Origin: Sabellastarte sp. h YS-2021
Lineage: Eukaryota; Annelida; Polychaeta; Sabellida; Sabellidae
Direction: 5' to 3'
Assembly (NCBI GenBank): GCA_964017235.1
Contig: OZ024936.1
Coordinates: 37,284,040-37,348,039, forward strand
DNA length: 64,000 bases
In this document: positions 49,647-61,064 of the stretch, in pieces
How the letters are laid out: the number at the start of each line of letters is the position of its first letter
Position numbering within the stretch: the first letter of the stretch is position 1
Program-made: the position numbers and the translations under genes
The notes under the pieces: model-generated
The model's database searches: none
The model's input: only the letters and a program-made list of their open reading frames with translations
Told to the model about the DNA's origin: nothing

Positions 49647-50627
49647 ATGTCACCAGTTGCAGCTTCCTTAAGCTCCAGAGCTTTCGCCAGGGCAAAATCT
49701 GGCTTTAGACCCAACACTCAACGTAATTATGAGTCAATGTTTTCACTTTTTCTAGGTTTCTGTGTGTTCATCAACATTTCCATTCAAAATCTCTCCCCAA
49801 AAATTCCATCTTGGCTTTCATGGAATTTTTAGTTAGCAATGGGGCTTCATTTTCCTCTGTTGCCAATCATATCTCAGCAGTAAAGGCAATGCTAGGCCTT
49901 CATGGCTTCCTTGTCCATTTTTCAATCCCCTAAAATCAAATTATTCTTAAGATCATTGCAGTTAAATCGCCCCCTTGCAATCTCACTTCCAGCTGTCATT
50001 GATGTGCACATGCTACAAAGAATAGTTCAGGTTTATGATACCATGTACATGGGTCAAATTTATAAGGCATTTTATTTGTTAGCTTTTTTCAGCTTCCTTA
50101 GGTTATCAAATCTTGTGCGTCATTCTATTCTTCAGTTTGACCCTTCTAGGCACCTGGCCCGAGGTGATGTGATTATGGGTAGGTCTTCCTGTAAACTGTT
50201 AATAAAAAGGTCAAAAACAATTCAATGTAGGGACAGAGTACAAATCATAGCTTTACCTTATTTGGGCCTTTCTCCCCTTTGTCCAGTTAATGCTCTAAAA
50301 GTTTTACTTTCAGTCATTCCCTTGGCAACAATGCCCCCTTATTTCAGGTAAAAAATGCTCAAAGGTGGCAAGTACTTACCGATTCTAAGGTGAGATACCA
50401 TTTTCATCTAGTATTGAAAAGACTTTCATTACTCAAGAAAGGTTTTTCTTTTCATAGCCTCCTATCTCTTTAATCACCAGGTAAGCCTCCAAGATATCAA
50501 ATCACATGGTACCTGGACCTCCGATGCGGTCTGGAGATACCTCATTCAGGACTCTTCCTCCCCCTCTACTATATCCTTGGCTTTTCAGCGCCAACTTGCC
50601 TCTTTCCCTCTTCCTTCTACTCCCTAG
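49647..50627 (+). pseudogene. E tyrosine recombinase (Ngaro type), with lesions
   Basis: It begins MSPVAASLSSRAFARAKSGF and NTQRNYESMFSLFLGFC. A frameshift in a CCCCAAAAA run (about 49797) separates it from FMEFLVSNGASFSSVANHIS and LRSLQLNRP. Box I is LLAFFSFLRLSNLVRHS, followed by KLLIKRSKTIQ, CPVNALKVLL. After FHLVLKRLSLLKKGFSFHS a short deletion removes the expected F-R-R-S-G-A, so the Arg of H-x-x-R is lost. The C-terminus resumes in another frame, VSLQDIKSHGTWTSDAVWRY (nucleophilic Tyr), stop at 50625-50627. It would integrate E. It is inactive through the lost catalytic Arg and frame breaks. Confidence 0.8.
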
Positions 50628-51258
50628 TTGGGGTTTTGGGTTTTAGTCTGATGTAAAGTGTAATCCATTCTCTCATGATGATTCTGTAATTTATGTACAG
50701 TTTATTTATCTATATGCATTAATTAGCCATTTATGTATTAATCTCACATTTAAATTGTATTCGAAAATGACTAATTGTAACATAGCACTTGCTCATTCTA
50801 ACCTTCCCCCTTTTAGTAAATTGTATTGGGTTGTAATATATTGGTGATCTGTAATTTGTTGATTTCATCTTATCTGTGATGTTGATTTGTTGTTGATGGA
50901 GATATAATAGGCTAGTATATTGTTTTGCAGAATGTGTAATGGAACATTATGGTTAATTTATTTATTTGACCCCTTTTACATCTGGGGTCCCATAATGCTG
51001 TAATTGTTGTGTTATTAATAAGTAATGCATAATCTAGGTAATTGCATAATGCATAAATTTTCATTCACCTTAATTGTCTTGGGGTGTCCTGACCAGTGCT
51101 TGTGTGGACTTTGGACTGTAATTAGTTTGGGTCACCCCTTCACTCTCTTCTATACTGTTCATATATAGTGTGCATATTACATGATAATTGTGGTAGTAAA
51201 TAAAGTAGAAATAAACATAAATTTCCCTCAACTGGTAGTTTGCCTCTTGGGTACTGCC
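50628..51258 (+). other. 3' region of E
   Basis: 630 bp, AT-rich, no gene. It should include the 3' split repeats of a Ngaro element. AATAAAGTAGAAATAAAC near 51200 could hold a polyadenylation signal. Confidence 0.4.
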
Positions 51259-52720
51259 TGTCTTGAAACAAGTACAGAGGGAAGTCAGCTTTTTTTTTGA
51301 GATGGTGTGCTGAAGTCCACCTGATTACTGAGGTACCACTTGTAAAACATATGGTCCACTTGCCTCATATACTGATCTGGTTGATCCTCTTGAGGAGCCT
51401 CAATTCGAGCTGCCACTGCCTCAGGGAAGCCCTGCTTCCTTGGAAGTTGGGGCTCTAGGGACCAGGCATGTAGACTCAGATTTACCAGGTTCCTGTGATT
51501 TACCAGGGTCTGGTTGAATGGCTGAGCCAAAGGTCAGCCAGAAAGTGCAGACACAGTGGGATCTGACTTGACATGGTCACCAGGTCCCAGAACCAAGGCA
51601 TGTTGGACCACCCTGGCGCAATCAGTAGGAGTCTGTTGCACGGGTGGTCCTGCAACTTCTCCACCACTTGCCAAAGGCTGCTGGTGGGAAGGCATGTGGG
51701 TCCAGATCCTCCCAAGGTAGACTGAGGGCCTCTACTGCCCGGGCTTGTGGATCTGGAACTGGTGAGACAGAGATGTAGTTGTTGTTGAACCTGGTGGCAA
51801 ACAGGTCCACTTGAGGCTGGTGCCACCTTCAGCATATTGCTTGAAGACCTTGGAAGGAGGGACTATTCTGTTTGAATGGTCTGTCCTAGCCTGGATAGCT
51901 TGTCTGCTATCACATTCGGCCAGCCGTGGATGTGTCCGGCTCTGAGTCACCTGTTTCTGGTACACCAGGTCAGGATTCTCCACAAGAAGATTCTCCCCCC
52001 TTTATACTGACCGCCACCATAGGGTTGTCTGTAGCTACGACAGCAATATAGTTCAAGTAGAGGTTTTGAAACTCTTTTAGGGCCAAAAGACCGCATTTAA
52101 TTCCTGAACTGGGATCACCATTTCTAGTGATTCAGGTAGTCTCCAGCTGTTCATCAACTGTCACTGTATCTGCCTGATGAGAAGGCCACCTATGTGGACA
52201 TGCCTTGCTATGGCTGTCAGTAATGTTATTAGGGGGATCAGCCGCCGGACCGGGCACATCGGTCCAGAGAGAAGTTCCTGGATTGCAGATAACGTCTGCA
52301 AATGCTCTAGGGCTGATCTCACCAGGCCTTCTTCCAGGCTGGACTGGTAGCCTACCAAGTTGAAGGCTCGCTCGAGGCCCAGTTCTAACTTCCCATGATA
52401 CCATTCAAACTTACTCCTGACTCAGAGCTACTAGAGATTGTGTATGTTGGAGACAGGTTTGGTGGGAACCGGACTTGACCAACCAGTCATGCTGGTGGAT
52501 TGTGGTACTTAGTAATGTCATAGTTAGACCTCCTTCGCCACCACCATGAGGACACCCCCTGTGTACTGTGAAAACAGACCAGACGGGAGTGCATGAATTG
52601 GCAGGGAAGGCCCTGGATGAGCAAACTCTGGCACTTCCTTGTTGGCTGAATGCGGTGAGGGAGTAGGGAACCTTGAGGTTAGCCACTCCTCTGGCTGAAA
52701 AGAGGTTCATATGGTTCCTG
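51259..52720 (-). pseudogene. G RT/RNase H/methyltransferase-like end and YR N-terminus, degenerate
   Basis: Read from the right: a decayed RT palm (LPIHALPSGLF; HQHDWLV at the YLDDWLI position, about 52480), then GYQSSLEEGLVRSALEHLQ, LIPLITLLTA (52160-52380). RNase H is decayed (about 51880-52100). MDLFATRFNNNYISVSPVPD, FPPAA and APGWSNMPWFWDL mark the methyltransferase-like domain (51540-51810). The YR start reads LQPRKQGFPEAVAARIEAPQ-like and NQVDFSTPS in the other frame. A run of nine T (A on the element strand) near 51290 breaks the frame before ADFPLYLFQD. It is interrupted by E at 51258. No active enzyme can be encoded. Confidence 0.75.
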
Positions 52721-55292
52721 GGAAACCATCTGACTCATTTAGGGTACTGAGCCATTATGAGAACTGTGAACCCCTGGTCTGATTAACAGATAAAAGGGTT
52801 GTAATCTTGAGGGAAAGCTCGAGTTTGCAAATTCAGGCCCCTGGTGTCAGCTGATACTGGTCATGAGCTGGGAAAATGGCATGCTGGGTGGCCAGTCTAG
52901 GAGGCTGGGTCACTGGTGTCTCACTGGAACCAGTAAGAAAAAAAACATAAAAAATGATGAACCTCCAGAATAACTGATACAGCAGACTTCTTGTTGGCAG
53001 TAGCGTAACCAGTCCGGTTGAGTTAGACATCTCACCGGCAAGAGTAACTGGCTGGTGTGGGTCTGATAAGATAATGCTGATAGGTAGTTGGATAATTTTA
53101 GTCACTTTCAACCATCTAGGAGATCCTGACAGTAGGCTGGCTGACTGGCCAGGTAGGTTGAGACTGTCATCTCACCAGGACTAGTGACTGGTATAAGAAT
53201 TTCTCTGCAACCAGCTTCCTCGGGCAGCAGCTGGTTGGTCTAAGATGGCCATTTGGACCCTTAAAGGGCCTCGGCTGGTCTGTTAGCCAGTCCTGTGGAC
53301 CTGCCCAGTACCAGGGCCTAACCGGTTATAGGTTAAGCAATGCTCAGTAACTGGTTCCTGGTGGGTCCATAGTTCTGCGAAAAACTCATTTGAGCTGGCA
53401 GAACTGGGCGACTACGTCTCAGCAGGGGTAGGCTTATCTGAAAGAACTGCCTTCTTCTGGTCTGTAATGGTGGAATCAGAAGGTTTTCTCTGCAACCAAC
53501 ACTTCTCAGTAACCAGTAAGCCACTTAACTGGTAAAGAACCAGTAAACTGGTGCTTCTCTGTAACTAAGAAATCAGACAGCCACAGGTCTGTATCATTAT
53601 TTGATCACTTGGTAGATCTGTCAATCCGGTAAGCTGGTGTTCCAGTTTCAATCAGGTTTCTTCACCGGAATTTCTCTGCCTATAAGCCAGACCAGCAGAC
53701 TCTGTAACTGGTATGAAGCTACTGGTCCATGGAGGTTGTGTAAGCCGGAACCCAGTCGGTAGGTTCTGTAACCGCTTGGTTGAGGCAATTTACTGAAGAA
53801 CTTCCTGTCTATCCGACTGTCACCGGCAAATCTCTGTAACTGGTGACCCTGTTGTCCTCACTGAACTTGTTAACTTAAGTTGCCTTCTGCCCATGGGAAC
53901 AACTGATTTCTCTGTAACCGGAAAATTCTGTAACCGGTGAGCCTGCTGTCAGCACTGGAATGGTGGGAGCAGCAGATCTCCCTGTAACCGGTAAATTCTG
54001 CCTGTAACCGGTGAGCCTGCTGTCAGCACTGGGATGGTGGAAGCAGCAGATCTCTCTGTAACCTGTAAATTCTCTCTGTAACCGGTGAGCCTGCTGTCAG
54101 CACTGGGATGGTGGGAGCAGCAGATCTCTCTGTAACCTGTAAATTCTCTCTGTGGCTGGTAAATTCTCCCTGTAACCAGATTATTGAAGAGGCCAGGGTC
54201 AGTCTGGCTAATTCGCCTGTATTTTCTGCCTGTAAACTGGTCTGGTGGGCTCTGTAACCGGCCAATGGGAAGCACACTGGTCAAAGAAGGCTGTGTAGCC
54301 GGCACCCAGTGGGTAGGCTCTGTAACCGGTATGGTAGGCAGCATAAACCCAGTGGCCTGGACAGCTAGCTGGAGCAACATCTATAACCGGTTCCCGGTAG
54401 GTTCATACTCTGTAACCGGTTTGGTAGATCTTCTTTCTCTCAACCTGCCCCAGCACCCGTACCAAGGTAGAATCAAAGGGGGGGGGGGGGCTAGCTGGAG
54501 ACCCCACTGGTAGTCTGAGCAGAGCTGGTACCGGTAAAATTCAGCACAAGGGGTCTAGACCTGGTCATTTTCCTCTTGCTAGCTGAACCGGTCACACTTG
54601 GGGGTCTGTGTAGCCACAAATTTCTTCAGGTCAGTAGACGAGATACTGGATTTCCTCTGCTAGCCTTGCTGGTCATGTATGCAGATCTCATCTGTGAAGT
54701 CACATGACCGGCACTTCAAAAACTCCCAGATTTCTGTGGCCACTTGTCATCTAATTTCTTCAGACCAACAGACGAATTTCCTCTATTTCTTCTGGCTAAA
54801 TGGGTGAAATAATGGACGTCACATCTTCTCGTTTAATTGTTCAAAACAGCATACAACCACGATTCCTCCATTGCGTGTCACGTGACCAGTCAGTGTCACG
54901 TGATCAGCTTTAAGGTGGACGTGATGACGTCAGACGATGCATTCCTTATGTCTTCTAATTTCTTTTTGTCGACCTGCCCTAAGATATACACAGTGTTGGT
55001 CCATTAGGGAGGGACTTTGGATTATAAAATTGCTTCTGAGAGAAGGAACGCTGCACAGAAGACACATGGCAACTCACCCACAACTTCATCTCGACAACAA
55101 GTACAAGGAAACTCTTCAAAACTAGCCATAAAGTGCTGGATAATGCCTCGTTTTAACCCTGGAGAGGCCATGATATGTAAGAAACACAATATATATATTT
55201 TCAGATGAAAACAAGCTTTAAATTCATAGAATAATCCATATTTTCTTCAAAATTCGAGATCACTTCAAAAACACTACACACTACACGCGCCA
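52721..55292 (-). repeat. G 5' part replaced by CTGTAACCGGT-rich noncoding DNA
   Basis: About 2.5 kb where Gag would be expected, without recognisable Gag. TCTGTAACCGGT and variants recur more than ten times between 53300 and 54560. At 53930-54140 three adjacent units of about 73-80 bp can be read (GAGCCTGCTGTCAGCACTGG, GTGGGAGCAGCAGATCTC). A G11 run lies at 54479-54490. From 54850 on, CACGTGAC and GATGACGTCAGAC phrases resemble 23150-23400. Short open frames here are not genes. Confidence 0.55.
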
Positions 55293-55485
55293 AACGAAAA
55301 AGATGAACTGACGTCACTCTGTCTAGACAGGAAGCAAGTATGATGCGCCATCTAGTGAATGCACACTACTGACCGGTCCTGCTGGTATTATATACAGGAC
55401 GTCTTTTTCTGGCGTTTGGCGGGACCGGTCGCGTCAACCGGTAAAGCAATTGTCCATTGGATAGGATGTATTAACACAATAAAAA
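55293..55485 (-). repeat. Right inverted terminal repeat and half-site of G
   Basis: Inverse of 39498-39670, then GATGTATTAACACAATAAAA. H sequence resumes directly after. Confidence 0.9.
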
Positions 55486-56060
55486 TAGATTTTTTGTGTT
55501 GACCAAATCCCCCCGTCCTGAGAGCGTACCATACTACCATAGCAGTGTAATCATGTGCCTCATCCTTCTTCTCTCATTGTAAATTTAGACCATACCCCCT
55601 CAGCTGTAATACAGCGGGGAGGCAGGGTGGGACTCTTATCAGTTCCAGATAGTAAGCTTGTAGCTTATAAAAGCTACATTTAAGTAATTTAAAATTTTCA
55701 ATTTTATTGTGCTACAATAGCTTACCATGTGGAACTGAATGCTGAATCCAACTGTCTGGTGGAGGGATTACATATGAGACTCGAAGTATAGTCAATTTTT
55801 CACACCTTACAGAGCCCCAATTCTGAAAATCGGACCTGTAAGAAGCCAAAAACCAGAAGATTAATGAATGACTGTACCGATACTGTCTGGATGTTCTGAT
55901 AGAAATATTAAGTTCAGCCGTGCTCACTTTTGCGGGTAGAGCCCCAAGGGCTTCATTGCAATGAATACAAGCCCTGGGCTTGAAATCTCATTAACTTGTA
56001 ACTCTAAATATGAGATTATGGTACACTGAGTAAAACTTAATACATTATACAGTTAAATAC
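55486..56060 (-). mobile_element. Family-1 copy 'H': inner ITR, ICR and 3' region
   Basis: CCCTCAGCTGTAATACAGCG, GGGGAGGCAGGGTGGGACTC, the spacer TTGTAGCTTATAAAAGCTAC (55659 on) and GCTTACCATGTGGAACTGAA match 24090-24240. The 3' region matches 24236-24550 and B's 30900-30960 (CTTAATACATTATACA). Similarity ends near 56060 where LINE sequence starts. The outer part of this ITR is at 39349-39456. No coding part of H is left. Confidence 0.8.
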
Positions 56061-57120
56061 AGTAATGATAGATATATCTTCCCTGAAAAACTCATTATTA
56101 TTATTAGAAAAGTTCTCAGTGTGTTCTGGACTTTGTATTAATAAAGACAAAACAGAAGTTATTCCTCTGAATATACAAAATGTTGATAAGCATAAGTTAG
56201 GTATATCCTGGCAAAAAGGAAGTTTTAAAATGCTTGGCATATGGTTTAGCAGTAACGAAGATGAAATGATTCGGCTAAATCTGAATGATAAAGTCGAAAG
56301 AATTAAAAATACAATCACAACATGGTCAAACATGCATCTAACAATGTTTGGAAAAATTACAGTACTTAAAACAATGGTGCTTAGTCAAATTTTAAATGTA
56401 TGTAGCACTGTGTATGTACCAGAATACTTCATAAAAGAAGTTGATAAACTATTTTTTCAATTTTTGTGGGGGCAAGGAAAGAGGGCAAAAGTGAAAAGAG
56501 AAGTGATGATTAATTCTAAAACCCTAGGTGGAGATAAGATGATTGATTTTCAAAACATGATTTATTCTATGAAAGCATTATGGATAAAAAGGTTTCTGGG
56601 CTCTACCTCAAAATCAACTAACCTTGCCCTGCATTGTGCTGGTATTAAAGACAAAAGTATTCTGTTGCATAAGCTTCCTGTTACAAATTTTCCTTCCAGT
56701 TTGTCAAAATTTGATAGTCAAATCATAGAATCATGGTATAATTTTTATGCCGTTAACCCTTATGGTATACAGGAAATTTTAAATGAAAAACTAGTTTATA
56801 CCAAGTTTATTTTAATTGGTGGAAAAACCATTAGCCCCAATCACGTCTTTATAAAAAAAACGAACATTTCACAAGTTGGGCAACTAGTTAAACATGGCAA
56901 TTTTACAAGTATACAAGAAATTGAAATAGAGTTCAACTGTGACCTAGAAGACCTAAGATATCATTCTGTTCTGTCAGCTATTCCAATGGCATGGAAAACC
57001 AAAATAAAAAGTAATACAACTTTAGATTTTACACCCTCAAGCTGGGAAATTGTGCGCCTAAAATTAAATGTTGAAAAACTGAGCAATAAAGATATTTATA
57101 ATAGTTTAACATGTAATTGT
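56061..57120 (+). mobile_element. L1/Tx1-like LINE fragment, truncated at both ends
   Basis: The coding frame begins abruptly in the RT thumb and is cut at 57120 by the left end of copy C. No poly-A tail or endonuclease is present. It covers the portion of ORF2 that ends about where the fragment at window position 1 begins, so both may belong to related families. Confidence 0.7.
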
Positions 57121-57129
57121 AAATTTTAA
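56065..57129 (+). pseudogene. LINE ORF2 fragment: RT thumb and connector
   Basis: A 354-residue uninterrupted frame. SLLLLEKFSVCSGLCINKDK and TEVIPLN follow the RT active site in L1/Tx1-type proteins. LGIWFSSNE, MHLTMFGKITVLKTMVLSQI, YFIKEVDKLFFQFLWGQGKR, GGDKMIDFQNMIYSMKALWI and KRFLG are typical of the next segment. KLNVEKLSNKDIYNSL is near the junction to the zinc-knuckle domain. The catalytic part and the C-terminus are missing. The last few codons are contributed by copy C. An open frame of this length suggests a fairly recent fragment, but it cannot be functional. Confidence 0.8.
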
Positions 57130-57159
57130 TTACTTAAATGTAGCTTTTATAAGCTACAA

Positions 57160-57305
57160 GCTTACCATGTGGGACTTAATGCTGTTCTCGGGTTGCCACA
57201 CCCGGGGCCAACGTCTTAGAAAAAAAGACAGTTCTTGTTAGCCACCGGATACACTGCTAGTTGTCGTCACGTGATAACCTCTGACCTCTCGCCCTACTTT
57301 CTTGT
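57160..57305 (+). repeat. Left inverted terminal repeat of C
   Basis: Nearly the same as A's left ITR (GCTTACCATGTGGGACTTAA, GCCACCGGATACACTGCTAG). It has no partner on the right. Confidence 0.85.
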
Positions 57306-57366
57306 TGAAATTTTCTAAAACCTACCCCTCAGCTGTAAACAGCGGGGAGGCAGGGTGGGACTCTTC

Positions 57367-57471
57367 TAAGTCCCACATGGTAAGATTGTAGCTTATAAAA
57401 GCTGCATTTAAGTAATTAAAATTTACAATTTTATTATGCTACAATAGCTTACCATGTGGGACTTAATGCTG
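57367..57471. repeat. Internal complementary region of C
   Basis: TAAGTCCCACATGGTAAGA, TTGTAGCTTATAAAAGCTGC, AATTTTATTATGCTACAATA, GCTTACCATGTGGGACTTAA, the same layout as 24131-24235 with four or so changes. Confidence 0.85.
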
Positions 57472-57860
57472 AATTCAACCGCCCGGTGGCGGGATTACAG
57501 CTGAGACTGGAAGGTATGTCATTTTTTCTAAGATTTTGAATTAATATGTATAGAATAGTGCCAGAAATACCAGTCTGAGTCCCATTTACAGTGCCCCGAT
57601 CCCGAAGACCGGGCCTGTAATGAGCCAAAAACCTAAATAAAATGAGAGACAGTGCTGAAACTGTCTAGATGTTTGATTGTAGGACGGAAGTGCAGCAGTG
57701 CTCACTTCGAGGTCTAAGGGTCCCTGAGGGCCCTTCACTAGTGACTGACCAACCCATGGTTGGACATCTCATAAATTTTTTACAACCTGAATATGAGATT
57801 AATGACAACTAAATAAGTCCTTAATAGAAGTTACTTGATAACTGAAAAACAAAAATGACC
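57472..57860 (-). other. 3' untranslated region of C
   Basis: Homologous to 24236-24592. No gene. Confidence 0.65.
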
Positions 57861-59160
57861 TTACCCGTAACATCTTGAAGGTAAAGGAATACCTAGATCC
57901 TGGGAGAGACTCCTGAAGACTTGGTTGTAGCGGATGTGCCCCCCCCCCCCCCCCCCCCCCCTTTTTTTTCTTTCCGAGGACAACTGGTCTGAGGGGAAGG
58001 ATCTAGGACTTGTTGTGCCGCCACTACGGGTCCCAGATATATATTGTTGTCGGTGTCCGACCAAGTAAGGTCTTTTAGGTAAAAATTTGTAAATGTGTTG
58101 TGAGCTTTCCAGTGACAGGCTTGCATGATTGGTCCACCGATACCCCACCGTAAAAGGCCTTAGAGGCCGCGAAGGCCCGGATGTCATGCGCTTTGACTTG
58201 GACCAAGTCCAAGGCTTGTTGATCTGCTTGTTTGTAACAAAGTAGGATGGTTTGTTTCAACCATGAAGAGAGAGTAGGGGGTCTGATGTCTGAGGTATGT
58301 CCTTTGGTAAAGGAGATGAAAAGGAGAGAACGAGACCCTCTCAGGTCTTTGTTCGGTCCAAATAAAACCTCAGGGCCCGCACGGGACACAGGGTCCTGTC
58401 TTCCTTAAATTGTCTATCTACAATGGTAGTCAAAGCAGGAATAGTCACCGGAGATACACTTTGAGAACCTTCTCTTGCTAGTTGGTTTTTGGCTATGAAA
58501 TCAGAAGAGGGGAACAAGGCAACCTTTTCCCATTGGCCTAGATTAGATACTTGTTTGTGACCCAGGCATGGATTTCGCTGCAGCGATTGCCGGAGGCCAA
58601 AGCTAGCAAGAAAGCAGTTTTAGAGTAAGATGTTTGAGGTCTGTGTCTTTCATGGGCTCAAATGGTGCTTTAGTGAGCTCATTAAGGACAACAGAAAGGT
58701 TCCACTTGGGTAAATTTCTGGAACTCTTAGGACGATCCCTGTGAAAACTGGAGAGTAACCTATGAAGGTCTGCATTGTGTGCAATGTGTTGGGCCGTTGG
58801 GCCCAAAGTGTCAACGATTGCAGTCCTGTAACCATCAATGGTCGAGGGGCGCCTGTTTAAGTCTTGGTACAGGTACATGAAAAAATCTGAGATTTGTTTC
58901 ACAGATGGAGTGGAGAAAACCACCGAATTTTCTCTGCACCATTTTTCAAATAGGGCCCACTTTGACCTGTAGATGGTCCTTGTTGATGACCGCTGAGGGG
59001 CAGCAATTCTCTCTGCCACCTCCACAGAGAAGCCTTGTTCTTGGAGTTGTAGTGGGATCTCTGTTGAGAGCTGCACTAGGTCCCAAAACCAGGGCATCCC
59101 TGGCCAGCCTGGGGCTATCACGATGATCAGACAATAACATTGCCTGATCTTTTGGATCAC
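57861..59160 (-). pseudogene. Tyrosine recombinase of C, frameshifted and deleted
   Basis: Family-1 YR pieces occur in three frames: QEQGFSVEVAERIAAPQRSS to LTKAPFEPMKDTDLKHLTLK (59050-58610), a damaged box I around 58570-58600, then KDLRGSRSLLFISFTKGHTS, VKAHDIRAFAASKAFYGGVS, and NTFTNFYLKDLTWSDTDNN. Single-base losses near 58350 and 58130 shift the frame. The segment between MPWFWDLVQLSTEIPLQL and QEQGF has lost about 105 bp compared with A, joined at a shared GGAGTTGT. The G-tract is 23 long (57939-57961). Confidence 0.85.
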
Positions 59161-60775
59161 CTTGTGAAGGAGCCGTAGGAGGGTACGCCTAGGCCGTGAG
59201 GTTGGTCTAGTTTATGTTTAGAGCATCTATGTCCCAGGCCCTTGGGTCTGGGATAGGAGACACGTACAGTGGGAGCTTGTGGTTCAGGTGAGTGGCAAAT
59301 AAGTCTACATGAGGTGTGAACCACTTCTGGCAGATCTGTTTGAACACCTGGGGGTGAAGAGACCATTCTGTTGACTGCACTTGGTTGGACCTGGACAGTA
59401 GGTCGGCCATCACATTCAGGCACCCTAGACGGAGAACTCCTACTGGTGGACTGAGTGAGGCTGGAGGAGTCATTGGGGGGGAAGGGTTTTTATGCCCTCG
59501 TCCCCTGGAGTGGGTCAAAAGACCTTGGAGCCTCGGCTACTAGATTTCCCCCTACCTGGGGAAAACGATGGATACTGCTAGGGATGGAATGACCCCCATT
59601 GGGGTGGTTCCTGTAGGAGCCTCTAGATGTGGGGAATTGGAAAGGGTTGATTAACAGGGCCTAAACCCTAAGTGTTATTACAGGTGCCTTGATGAGGGAC
59701 TCCTGTCCCTCCTAAAGTAGTTGTGAATGGGGAACTTTAAGATCTAAAGATCCAGTATCTCACCTGAATTCACCATACCCCTTCTGACTACTTATATGCA
59801 CCATGGAATTGAGTTTGACCTGTCTGGTAGTAGCCTTGCTACTGTCTTAACATATATATATATAACCAGGTTGTATTCAGAAAAAAACCTAGTGAAGAGC
59901 AGCCTGAAGCTCAACTCTTGCTGACCAGAAGGGGAGGAGGGGCTTACCCAAGGAGGCCCCTAAGGAGATACAAATTTGAAAACTTGTTCCATTTTAAGGG
60001 AAATTAAACTGCCCAAGTTCCTGTTGGCCTAGTAAATCATTCAGAGTCCAGACTGTGGAGGATCTAGGCATAAATTCCCTGGGGGCAGGGAGGTTAAAAA
60101 AACTGCCTAAGTTTCAATGTCCTCAAAAATTGGTTAGGGTGAAGTCAGGCAACCTACTTCCCTAAAATATAGAGCCAGGACTGAATGAAGGACCTTGTTT
60201 AGAAGGCCTCTTGGGCTTGAGGACTTGGACTTTTTGAACTTGGACCCAAGCCTCCAATAGGTGATATCTACTGCCAGGCTGGTGAACTATTACTCCAAGT
60301 TTTTTTTTTTTTTTGTGTGTGTGTGTGTGTGTGTGTGTGAGGATTGTTAGTGTTCTGATCTGGAATCAACATCCGAACATCAGAGTAGATGATCCGATCA
60401 TCCGAGGATCAGATCTACATACAATCCACCAAGTATTAGATTTCAGATGATCCGAGAGATGCAATGAAAACCGAGTATCAAATCATACTGGGTTGAATAG
60501 AAGTTGAGAATACTGCATCCGATTCTCGGATGCATTAAAAATCTCGGATGAACTAAGATCTTATCTGAATTTAAGCAGGGATCTGATCCACCCTGGAGAA
60601 AGAAGTTGGATATTATAATTTCTATGTAAGCTTTCCTTAAGGTAAGCTTCCAAGGAAGCTTTGCCTTTCCTTCTTCGAAGGAACTACACAACTAGATTTA
60701 CGTAAGTAAATCAACTGTGACACAAGGTCACCTGCCCCACCCGCCTCACTGCAGGTAGGGCTAGTTGTGAGATAA
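59157..60775 (-). pseudogene. Pol and Gag remnants of C
   Basis: MADLLSRSNQVQSTEWSLHP and HVDLFATHLNHKLPLYVSPI (59200-59423) are from the RNase H end and methyltransferase-like domain. At about 59425 sequence jumps to the Gag C-terminus (SPPVG-like, matching A near 27667), so about 1.4 kb of RT/RNase H is deleted. Beyond that, Gag blocks decay into AT-rich sequence up to the Cys-rich N-terminus equivalent near 60720-60770. A T15 run and a (GT)13 microsatellite at 60300-60339 interrupt it. It is non-coding as it stands. Confidence 0.7.
60300..60339 (+). repeat. T-run and (GT)n microsatellite
   Basis: About 15 T are followed by about 13 GT units, then GAGGATTG. It sits within the decayed Gag of C. 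Confidence 0.95.
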
Positions 60776-61064
60776 TGAAAGCAGAAATTACACAGAATTT
60801 TATTAAATAACATAGAATCTAAAAAACAAGTAATTATAATTTAAAACTGGATGAATTAAAATATAATTAAAACTAGAAATAGGCCGCCCTGTTGATAGTA
60901 GATGCGAATAGAAACAGGATAGCATAGAAGAACACACATTATCATGTGTAATGTCCACCCATGAACCTTTTGCCCAAATTGTACAGTAGTCTTACAAGAC
61001 CCTGTTTCATTTGTAAAATATATCAATGATGCTTAAATATTTGATAGTGTAGATGTAATTTATT
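60776..61064. other. AT-rich spacer, nothing recognised
   Basis: About 290 bp between the C remnant and the satellite array. No open frame or repeat is identified. Confidence 0.4.

Larger units (their letters stand above)
40992..51258 (+). mobile_element. Ngaro-like YR retrotransposon 'E' inserted in G's YR
   Basis: It carries Gag with a Cys/His knuckle, a tandem-repeat region, RT, RNase H and a recombinase of Ngaro type on plus. Its limits are set by where G's YR similarity stops and resumes (about 40992 and 51258). The split direct repeats expected of Ngaro elements were not resolved by eye. It is itself interrupted by a HINE-like element and a SINE. Confidence 0.75.
39457..55485 (-). mobile_element. 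DIRS1-type retrotransposon 'G' (family 2), split by Ngaro-like E
   Basis: It has matched inverted repeats (39498-39670 and 55293-55464), an ICR (39740-39826), and minus-strand pol and YR remnants on both sides of a 10-kb insertion. Removal of G reunites the two parts of H's left ITR. Its ends share the AATAAAA half-site with family 1 but are otherwise different (CTATCCAATGGACAATTGCT). Without E it is about 5.8 kb and lacks recognisable Gag. Confidence 0.85.
57121..60775 (-). mobile_element. DIRS1-type retrotransposon 'C' (family 1), internally deleted
   Basis: Left ITR (57160-57305), ICR (57367-57471) and 3' region are complete and close to A. YR is followed by two internal deletions that remove part of the pol/YR overlap and most of RT/RNase H. 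A decayed Gag then ends near 60775 with a Cys-rich sequence (CTGCAGGTAGGGCTAGTTGT equivalent of the Gag start). The right ITR is missing. Confidence 0.85.

Noticed and set aside
60350-60560. ATCCGA-rich stretch as a separate satellite or binding-site cluster
   Set aside because: It occupies the position of Gag in element C and resembles the GATCCGAGG phrases of A near 29038, so it is decayed Gag.
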